This document shows positions 56,991-64,000 of a DNA stretch of 64,000 bases, in pieces (the stretch's first letter is position 1; the number at the start of each line of letters is the position of its first letter). The stretch spans positions 1-64,000 of the forward strand of contig CAJNOJ010000172.1 in the NCBI GenBank assembly GCA_905250025.1. Reading direction: 5' to 3'. The stretch comes from Adineta ricciae (Eukaryota; Rotifera; Eurotatoria; Adinetida; Adinetidae). The notes below the pieces were generated by a model, which saw only the letters and a program-made list of their open reading frames with translations, searched no databases and was not told the DNA's origin. The position numbers and the translations under genes are program-made.

Positions 56991-57270
56991 TCAGGGCAAA
57001 CAATCCCGTCCGGAACCAGCCAGTTCCAGGATCTTCCAGAGATTTCATGGAAGCAGTATTCCACTTACTATATCCTGTCATCAGATTTACCCGGTTTTCT
57101 TGGGAACCGACAGGAACCTGCCATAACTGATTGATACGGTCCCCGGTTCCCTCAGCAGGATTCCGGGCATTTTTCCATAGTATCCAACGCGGAGATCATA
57201 GATATCCTTCAGCTTCAGGTATTCACCGGAAATAAACAGAATCCTGCTTCCAGGAACTATCGCCCTGGGG
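56990..57270. mobile_element. CCCAGG-like MITE inserted in an exon, about 280 bp
   Basis: The ends CTCAGGGC and GCCCTGGG are inverted repeats. The interior has the same style of GGAACC/GGTTCC palindromes as its relatives (CCGGTTTTCTTGGGAACCGA, CGGTCCCCGGTTCCC). A GC may be duplicated at both borders, but the exact edge is ambiguous by one base. It interrupts the first exon of the 128-aa family paralogue. Confidence 0.7.
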
Positions 57271-57822
57271 CGTTCTTATGTTCTGTTCATTCAGCCGTTT
57301 TTTCTTGACACATTTTCAAAAATACTGACCGACGATAAGTTAGTGCGTGCTATGCCATTGTAGATTTTTTTCTGCGAATGCGAACAATTTTCCTAAGGTT
57401 AGCTATCGGCTACGGAAGACACCATTTCCCGACAGCATATTCATGTTTCTATTAGGCATTTGTATAAAATAAAATGTGATCTGACCTTTGCACTTTATAA
57501 ACGCTAAATATGACGATGTGTTAGCCTATTATGCGCCCAATGAAATGAAATGATTGTATTTCACAATAAAGAAAATATAAAATCGTCCGCAGCGCAACAT
57601 GTTCCAAAGCAATAGAAGGAAATGTAAGAAAATATCTATCACAATTACGCCGCATTCTAACAAAAGAAAAGATAAAGTAATTCTTTTCAATTTACCAGGC
57701 AGATGATTTTAACAATCTATTATTCACTCTTGATACTTTACTTTCTTAAGAAAACAACCGCAATGATTTGTTTTATCTAAACATCACGAAACGAAATTAT
57801 CAAAATTTTGAAGATAAATGAT
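57271..57822. other. Noncoding duplicate flank
   Basis: 57271-57500 matches the upstream flank of the intact 128-aa gene (for example CATATTCATGTTTCTATTA versus CATATTCATATTTCTATTA). The remaining part shows nothing recognisable. Confidence 0.5.
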
Positions 57823-58175
57823 CAGTGTGAAGCTAGCACGAACAAACGATGTGTTAGCTAGAAACTTTTTTACTAAGTATGTCCCGTCCATGAAAACTAC
57901 ACCATTCGACTTAGAATTTAATTCTGCATCAAATGGTGTCACTTTTATTCACGGAACAAACTTTGGAAAAATTCTATCTGAATTATAAATACACTTAAAG
58001 GAAACGAACAAAGATATAGATAGAAGAATTTCCAAAGTTTGTTCGGTGAATTAAAGTGCCACCATTCGATGCAGAATTAAATTCTGAGTCGAATGGTGTA
58101 GTTTTCATGGACGGGACATACTTAGTAAAAAAGTTTTTAGCTAACACATCGTTTGTTCGTGCTAGCTTCACACCG
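57823..58175. mobile_element. Foldback palindromic MITE, 353 bp
   Basis: The left end CAGTGTGAAGCTAGCACGAA and right end TTCGTGCTAGCTTCACACCG are inverted repeats whose pairing continues for about 140 bases on each side (ACAAACGATGTGTTAGCTA with TAGCTAACACATCGTTTGT). A smaller central spacer lies between them. AT flanks both ends (2-bp duplication). No coding capacity; single strands would fold into a long hairpin. Confidence 0.85.
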
Positions 58176-59092
58176 ATCTGAGCATTTTACAAGACAATAC
58201 AATATACGATATACTAACGTACGGCTTGCCTGAATGAGATCCGTCCATATTCGTCAGCTTTACAGGATACCCTTTCCCTTCGATATTGGGTATCGAGCTG
58301 AATACACAAAAACAACTCCATAGATTAACATGGTGAATTGGTTGTTTTTGGATGAATACCGGGTGTAGTGGGATTATGACATCACTCTTATAGTTCGCAT
58401 CGGTCAGATCACCTCCAACGGATGATAATGATGATGACCTTGATGACATAGAAGAACAGGACGAAATACGACGACGGCGACGACGAAGAAGAACGAGAAC
58501 AAGAAGAATATGACGACGATGATGACCGCTATCACGTATACGGCTATGAAGATGACGAAGATAATGATATTGATTAGCAATTTGACTTAATTGATCTTCT
58601 CGAAGAACAAGAAGAAATTGAATCTACATTATCTTACCTCAATTCAGTAGATCTTGAATGGGTCACCGTAGATGCTGATGATCACCATTAGATTTTCATT
58701 CAAGTCTTTCAAACAATATTTCTTCCTTTTCTTTTCTTTTAACAGTAGTCTTGAATTTAGAAATTTCATTAATTCATACATGCATTGATCTGTAGTACTT
58801 GTCTTCGTTTTCGAAAAGTTCGAATAGAGCATTGCTCGTTCCTTCAAATAAAATATAAACAATCACCTAGTGAACTTAGCTGTCTGTCAAACAGATGTTA
58901 TTCAAAGGATAAGCTCAAAACTGCCAATTACATTTCAAAGTAAACATCCTCACAATTGAAAAAAAACATTGTAAACGGATAAACTCTCTGCTTCCCATAC
59001 ACTGTGCGAACTGATCCATGCCAATCTAAACTGTTTATTTGTTCTGATACGAGAAGGAAAGCAGGGATAATTAGGCGCAAGTGAGACGAATC
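58176..59092. other. Region with a decayed acidic ORF
   Basis: 58455-58690 (+) reads YDDGDDEEEREQEEYDDDDD, then RYHVYGYEDDEDNDID, a TAG, and in the same frame QFDLIDLLEEQEEIEST. It lacks an ATG and looks like the 3' exon of a broken acidic protein. No other gene is seen. Confidence 0.35.
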
Positions 59093-59101
59093 TATAAATA
59101 G
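59093..59101 (+). promoter_or_regulatory. TATA box (TATAAATAG)
   Basis: An exact TATAAATAG 92 bases upstream of the ATG of the 74-aa gene, followed about 30 bases later by a pyrimidine-rich CTCCTTCTCACCATTTGC that could be the initiator. The same box is seen at 22175. Confidence 0.65.
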
Positions 59102-59184
59102 AGATAGAAAAGCTGCACTCCTTCTCACCATTTGCACTTCTTTCAACAAAATCTTCACATTTCGCACTCTACACAGCAATTATT

Positions 59185-59409
59185 ATGGCTTATAGTCCCG
59201 AGTACATCAACAGCATGAAGAACAACAATCAACTTCACTTTGGCCATCTCAAAAGTGAAGCAGCCGAGTCGGTAACACCACCGGTGTGGCTGGCTAACTT
59301 TAGTGATGGCCGAGACGGAGCTGGTCCCGTTTATCTGGTTGGTCGCTACGGTAAACAACCAGTCTATCGAACCAGTAATGCTGTTGCTAGTTGTAAGAAA
59401 AAACGTTGA
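59185..59409 (+). CDS. Small TATA-driven gene, 74 aa, unknown
   Basis: A single-exon frame starting MAYSPEYINSMKNNNQLHFG and ending SNAVASCKKKR. It is hydrophilic, without signal peptide or TM helix, with a compact PPVWLANFSDGRDGAGPVYL centre. The GC content is clearly above the flanks, the start context is good (ATTATTATGGCT) and a perfect TATA box sits at the right distance. A tightly regulated or highly expressed small cytosolic protein is possible. I recognise no family. Confidence 0.55.
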   Translation: MAYSPEYINSMKNNNQLHFGHLKSEAAESVTPPVWLANFSDGRDGAGPVYLVGRYGKQPVYRTSNAVASCKKKR

Positions 59410-59781
59410 GAGTAAAAACCTGCTAGACTATACTATCATTTACAGACTTAAAAAATCAACAGCATATTTCAATGCTGTTTCACTTATACGAATTATTCTA
59501 GCTTTGTTTTTTCTTTTTTGTTAAAATGAAAAATTTCAATAAATGTATGCGAGTTAAAAGTAAATTACAGTTAACTTTGCTTCCACAAATATCGAAGAAG
59601 AGAAGATAGCAGAATTATTTCACATCACTCTGATTTCAAAAATCATTTCCAATAAAGAGAGGATTTCTCTGTTCAACGTTATACAATGCACTGTATACAC
59701 ATAAAAGAGAAATATTTCTAAGAAAAACTGCAATCTTTTTTTTCTACCGGTGATGCACATAATTTAATCAGACGTTCATAC
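59410..59781. other. Downstream flank, no gene
   Basis: An AATAAA-like poly(A) context (TTTCAATAAATG) lies at about 59532 after the small gene. Nothing else is recognised. Confidence 0.4.
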
Positions 59782-59988
59782 CAGTGTGAAGCTAGCACGA
59801 AGAAACTGTGTGTAAGCTAAAAACTTTTTTCCAAAGTTTGTCCGGTGAATAAAAATACCACCATTCGATGCAGAATTTAATTCTGAATCGAATGGACTAG
59901 GTTTTATGAACCGGACAAACTCTGGAAAAAAGTTTTTAGCTTACACACAGTTTCTTTGTGCTAGCTCCTTCGTGCTAGCTTCACACTG
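59782..59988. mobile_element. Foldback palindromic MITE, 207 bp
   Basis: Same family as 57823: left CAGTGTGAAGCTAGCACGAA, right CGTGCTAGCTTCACACTG, with nearly full-length complementary arms meeting at the palindrome ATTCGATGCAGAATTTAATT / CTGAATCGAAT. The right end carries a small internal duplication (GTGCTAGCTCCTTCGTGCTAGC). Confidence 0.85.
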
Positions 59989-60279
59989 ATATGTGTGGGC
60001 CCGTGCCCCGCCTGCCCCCTGTTTCAAAATCTTGAATTATTAATTTCAAAAAACATACTATTGAATAAACTTGATCATATATTAAAACTGCTCAATGATA
60101 TCATCTAATAATTGATCAATAAAATCATCAATTATTAAAATTCAAATGGCAATCAATAAAATGTGAAATTCTTTTTATTTTATTTTCATTTGTTTTCTTT
60201 TATCTTTCAAAGGAACATAAAAAAAATTCATCTTTAATGAGACCGAAGTATTTGGCTGTTTTTCACCTATTACGTCTTG

Positions 60280-60821
60280 TTATTTCACGATCAAATCGTT
60301 CAATTGACAATCCTAAATAAAATGTAAAATGCTTAGAAAATATTGGAGGAAAATAAGATAATACTCACATTTTGAAGTAAATCGATAATTTCATTGACCG
60401 TTTTCGTTCGGTTGTTGAAGGCCGCTGTCACCTTTTCACTACTCTGGTTTTTTAACCATTTTCGAATGATTGTATCTGTTTCCTAAAGATTTAGAGTATT
60501 TACAAAATAAAGCTACTTTTGGATGACTTACTTCACCAGACAATGATCTTCCATCTTTGAGGAGATATACAAAATCTATCACTTTCTTCGCTAGAATTGG
60601 CGTAACAAACGAGTCGATTCTTGGATTTACTCCGTCCATACATAAGAATTCCACATATTCAACTAATAATTGAATTGGAATAACATGTTTTGTTGGTGTC
60701 GACACCATTTCCTAAACGATATAAAAATAAAATTCTTTCAGTAAAACAGTGAGCGATTTACGTTTATTTCTTCGTCATCTTCTAACTGAACATCATTCAT
60801 GTTTAGATTTTCTTCAGGCAT
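60280..60821 (-). CDS. Novel 128-aa alpha-helical protein, four exons
   Basis: Exons 60821-60762, 60711-60532, 60482-60369 and 60312-60280 join with phase-0 introns of 49-56 nt: MPEENLNMNDVQLEDDEEIN; then IPIQLLVEYVEFLCMDGV with DSFVTPILAKKVIDFVYLL; then ETDTIIRKWLKNQSSEKVTA with TKTVNEIIDLLQN; and a short tail. The pattern suggests a bundle of five or six helices preceded by an acidic N-terminus. A degenerate paralogue lies at 56580-56990, and conservation of the helical core between the two supports that both were genes. I do not recognise the family, so function is unknown. Confidence 0.7.
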
Positions 60822-61166
60822 CTTTTCTCTACACATGCTCGTAAACACTGACTGATGTTAAGTTTGTCTAAACTAATGAGGATGATTTTCTCTGCGTAGA
60901 AGGTCAAACAGACCAAAAGTTCAATCTACATTGGGAAAGATGATTCGGGTTGGCCAATTCAGTGTTAGACTGTTCAGTTTGTTACGGCCCTATGAGAACA
61001 ACGCTCGTGAGGTCAGGTCAACTAGCGATTACGAAAAAGAATAATTTTTCTCCACATATTCATATTTCTATTAAACGTTCTCAAGATAAAACGTGAACTA
61101 ACCTTTTCACTTATTCAAATAAACGATGAAACACTTAGGTGTGGTGTTTATTTGTGTATAACCAAA
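60822..61166. other. 5' flank of the 128-aa gene
   Basis: Homologous, at moderate identity, to 57271-57500. It contains the promoter of the 128-aa gene; no perfect TATA box is seen. Confidence 0.45.
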
Positions 61167-61444
61167 CCCAGGTCGATCATTCCGGCGACTGCATCCGTTG
61201 AAATCTGAGCCAATTCCGGCACAGTTTTCGCCGATTCCTGCAGGTTCCTTGCCGCCGGATTCCGGCCGGAATTGCACAGGAAATATCCGATCAGTTCCTG
61301 ATCGTTTCCAGCTCGAAGTTTGCAGGAAACGGTCAGGAAATGACTGGAACCTACGTTTGAACTTCCGCCCGGAATCCGGCGTCAAGGAAATGGTCGGAAA
61401 ACTATCCTAACCGGCCGGAACTGATCGTGCCACAATAACCTGGG
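61167..61444 (+). mobile_element. CCCAGG-type MITE, full length, 278 bp
   Basis: The reference copy in this window. The left end is CCCAGGTCGATCATTCCGGC and the right end CGTGCCACAATAACCTGGG. The interior is GC-rich and full of alternating GGAAC/GTTCC and CCGGAATT/AATTCCGG motifs that could fold strongly. No coding capacity. The flanks (AA and CT) show no target duplication. Confidence 0.8.
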
Positions 61445-62495
61445 CTCTCCTCCACCATGAAAATTATAGAGAGCTATACAATCGTATTTTTGTGGGCTAA
61501 AAAGTCTTGTTAGAGAAGACTGTCCCCATCAACACATATCTCATTGTTAGCGTCACGGGTTGTTACTACACGACGCTATCGTTTCACATATCTATGTACA
61601 TATACATAGATATGTTTATGTTTCTTTACGTTCGTCTCTTTTCTTCCTCTCTTCACATTCCTTTCTGTCGTGATACACATTTTCTTTTCTTTCCTATGGA
61701 ATGTGTTTCTTCTCTTGATCATCACGTCCTCATGATGATCTTTCTTTGATGTCTTTCCGTCATTTTTTGTGGTAGTTAGACCACGCTGTTATTTTTCAGC
61801 TGTCGTTTTTCTCTATTTGTTGCTCTATATATAGAGTTGTTTCTTTTCATTTTTGCATGATTCTCTTTATTCACTTGTTTTGTCCTTCTCTGGCCCGAAT
61901 AAACGTGGTTGCCATCTCACATCTTTCACTGGGTACGATAAGATTGATTTCTTTTTCGAGATCCATAGATCATTTGCGATCCAGGATTCATTATTGATTG
62001 TGATAGGTACACACACCTTTTCGAGACTATAGGATTTTCGCATCCCCTACATCTAGAACCTCACATAATTTTATTCCAAATTAAATTCTGAATATTTTAG
62101 TGCATAAATTTCCAGAAAAATTATTGTGATGCCAAAGTGCATTAACGGGACCAAAACCCGTATATAAAGTATGAGTCATCTATAGTCTGATAGTATACCA
62201 TATTACATTTTCTAGCAAAAAACTTTCTATAAGTCATGATGAAAATTTCTATTGGATAAAATACTCTTTATTCTCTTCCTTTCTTTCTGTGTATCATGTT
62301 TTGCTTAAACCAGTTATCGTAATATTTTCTTATCTTTTGACTATGTCTGGATTGCATCGTGAATATTCTTTGATTCATCACTTGCAGATTTGTCAACGAT
62401 GACTCATTGGGAAATTTCACCAAGTTTGCCTCATTACATATAAATGCTGAAGCAAAAAAGTTATTGATTCATTTGATATTATTGCATGAACAACG
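61445..62495. other. Upstream region of VIT/vWA gene
   Basis: 61500-61900 is pyrimidine-rich with a CATATCTATGTACATATACATAGATATG palindrome at about 61588-61615. 62231-62365 is the stretch duplicated upstream of the 55.8-kb pseudogene, so it probably belongs to this gene as promoter or leader. Confidence 0.45.
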
Positions 62496-64000
62496 ATGTT
62501 GCGAATCCAAAGTCGTTTAGAGAAAACACAAAGCTCTTCGGATCAAGCGAAATGCGTTCCGTTGAAATCGGTTCGTGTCGAAGGAAAGATTTCTTCGTTT
62601 GCCGCTGATGTAACAATTAAACAAATCTTTCATAATGATGAGAAAACTCAGATTGAAGCTGTTTATTGTTTTCCAATTGAAGAACAAGCTGCAATTTACA
62701 AATTCATTGCACAAATTGATGATCGACAGATAGAAGCTGAATTAAAAGAAAAAAAACAAGCACAACAAGATTACAATAATGCTCTTCAACAAGGACATGG
62801 TGCATATCTACTCGAACAAAATGAACAGTCACAAGATAATTTCATTATTAATATCGGTGCACTTTTACCTGGAAAAGAATGTCATATAACAATCTCATAT
62901 GTTACTGAATTATATCTGATTGATAACGGAAACAAAATTCATTTTGTTATTCCAACAACAATCGCACCACGAGACAAGCCATCACAAGGTGGAATTTCAT
63001 CACCAGCTCGAACAAATTCTGAATATGTACAAACAACACCATATACAATTGATTTTCAATGTCAAATTGATAAAACAANAATAATCTCGAAATTACAAAT
63101 AAATTTGTATTTATTGTTGATTGTAGTGGATCAATGCAAGATGAGAATAAAATTGGTTATGCTCGACAATCAATGGTACTTTTTCTTAAAAGTCTCCCAT
63201 TAAATTCATATTTTAATATTATTCGATTTGGATCGAGTTACAAACCATTATTTGATCAAGCAACTGTTGTTTATAATGAAGAGAATTCGAAAAAAGCAGA
63301 AAAGCTAGTAGAGAATATGCAAGCTGATTTAGGTGGAACAGAATTAGTAAGTGAAAAAAAATGAAATTTATTTTTTAAATCTAAAAATTTACTTTTATTT
63401 AGTTAAATCCAATGAAATGGCTTGAAGAACATCCAGCACAAGAAGGTCGTTCACGACAAATCTTTCTTTTAACTGATGGTGAAATTTCTAATGTTGATGA
63501 AGTTTTGAATTTATGTCGTTCAATGTCGAAATCATCACGAATATTCTCATTTGGTTTAGGTCAATCACCAAGTCGTTCATTAGTCAAAGGTTTAGCACGT
63601 TCAACGAATGGTCGTTTTTGTTTTATTCCACCATCAACGAAAGTTGATACATATGTTGGACAACAATTAGAAAAAGCTCTTCAACCATCGATCACAAACC
63701 TTGAAATCAAATGGAATTTACCCATCGAAATCGCGACTGCACCAAAAGTTCTCCCACCTGTTTATGCAAATGATCGTTTAATTATTTATGGATTAATCAA
63801 TGATCCAACAATCGTATTTGATCATCAGATTCGAATTGAATTATTTAATAATCAACAAAAATTAAGTGAAGCAACAATAACTCAAATTCCAGCGATTATT
63901 CAAAATCAAACAATAAGTCGTTTAGCTGGGAAAGCTTTGATACTCGAATTACAACACTCTAAATTACCATCAATCCCAAAAGGATCAAGACAAACAAGAT
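62496..64000 (+). CDS. VIT + vWA domain protein (ITIH/PARP4-like), 3' end beyond window
   Basis: The N-terminal VIT domain is clear: SVRVEGKISSFAADVTIKQI, then EAVYCFPIEEQAAIYKFIAQ, the EKKQAQQDYNNALQQGHGAY helix, LLEQNEQSQDNFIINIGALL and the GKECHITISYVTEL strand. An N at 63080 follows QCQIDKT. After it the vWA domain begins (KFVFIVDCSGSMQDENKIGY, MIDAS DxSGS), then DLGGTEL-intron-LNPMKWLEEHP, IFLLTDGEISN and FSFGLGQSPSRSLVKGLA, and later beta-sandwich sequence. Compared with the duplicate at 56.2 kb, about 60-100 residues of the VIT end (the FTQTNTHLGRNI region) are missing around the N, so the assembly dropped sequence. It is cytosolic or secreted by an unusual route; no signal peptide is seen. 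Such VIT/vWA proteins are abundant in bdelloids. Confidence 0.85.

Noticed and set aside
1-64000. tRNA, rRNA or other structured RNA genes
   Set aside because: No cloverleaf A/B-box pattern or rRNA core sequence was noticed on reading; a tRNAscan or Rfam run could find weak ones.

Overview
The window is AT-rich eukaryotic DNA with compact genes. Most introns are short (about 48-62 nt, GT-AG), and genes on both strands are closely packed. The gene types point to a metazoan: cathepsin B, Na+/K+-ATPase alpha, TTC7, CCDC61, a ZIP zinc transporter, an ABCB exporter, UGT, a rhodopsin-like GPCR and VIT/vWA proteins. Mixed in are genes with a bacterial, fungal or plant flavour: an actinobacterial-type lysozyme-like domain, a CDP-glycerol transferase-like protein, a DUR3-type urea transporter and a PPR-DYW piece. 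This mixture, the F-box protein type, the many TIR/VIT proteins and the abundant small inverted-repeat elements fit a bdelloid rotifer (Rotaria/Adineta-like). The organism is an inference, not something the sequence states.

Layout. 0.8-2.6 kb holds an F-box gene (-). 2.9-4.3 kb holds the 3' exons of CCDC61 (-), cut off upstream next to a transposon end. 5.0-5.5 kb is a broken MDR dehydrogenase. 7.7-8.7 kb is an intronless GPCR. 10.4-11.5 kb is a secreted lysozyme-like gene with an artefactual duplicated exon. 12-14.2 kb has a cathepsin B (+) and a ZIP transporter (-), both cut by an assembly gap. 14.5-21.1 kb has a small secreted protein, a type I membrane protein, TTC7 and a convergent low-complexity protein. 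22-23 kb is a small promoter-bearing gene split by two MITEs. 23.5-29.4 kb has the glycerophosphotransferase-like gene and the Na+/K+-ATPase alpha gene. 29.4-35.5 kb is gene-poor, with repeats, remnants and a gap. 35.6-38.4 kb is a large unknown membrane glycoprotein. 39.1-44.4 kb is an ABCB transporter whose C-terminal codons are replaced by a TIR element. 44.8-49.2 kb has a PPR-DYW fragment, an unknown anchored protein, a UGT with a frameshift and EGF repeats. 51.8-55.8 kb has an intronless urea-transporter-like gene and a TIR-domain protein. 55.8-64 kb is a duplicated, transposon-riddled block: a VIT pseudogene, two copies of a 128-aa novel family, a 74-aa TATA-driven gene, palindromic elements, and finally an intact-looking VIT+vWA gene that runs off the window.

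The most notable signals are these. First, a MITE family with CCCAGG/CCTGGG ends has at least seven copies here; several show 2-bp target duplications and some lie inside exons. Second, a foldback palindrome family has CAGTGTGAAGC ends. Third, there is a PPR-DYW fragment, a plant-like organellar RNA-editing factor type, in an animal-like genome. Fourth, two small genes have a perfect TATAAATAG box. Fifth, an undescribed 128-aa helical protein family occurs as one intact and one broken copy. Sixth, isolated single N characters appear at or near the edges of incompatible sequence; at least three of the five look like concealed contig joins.
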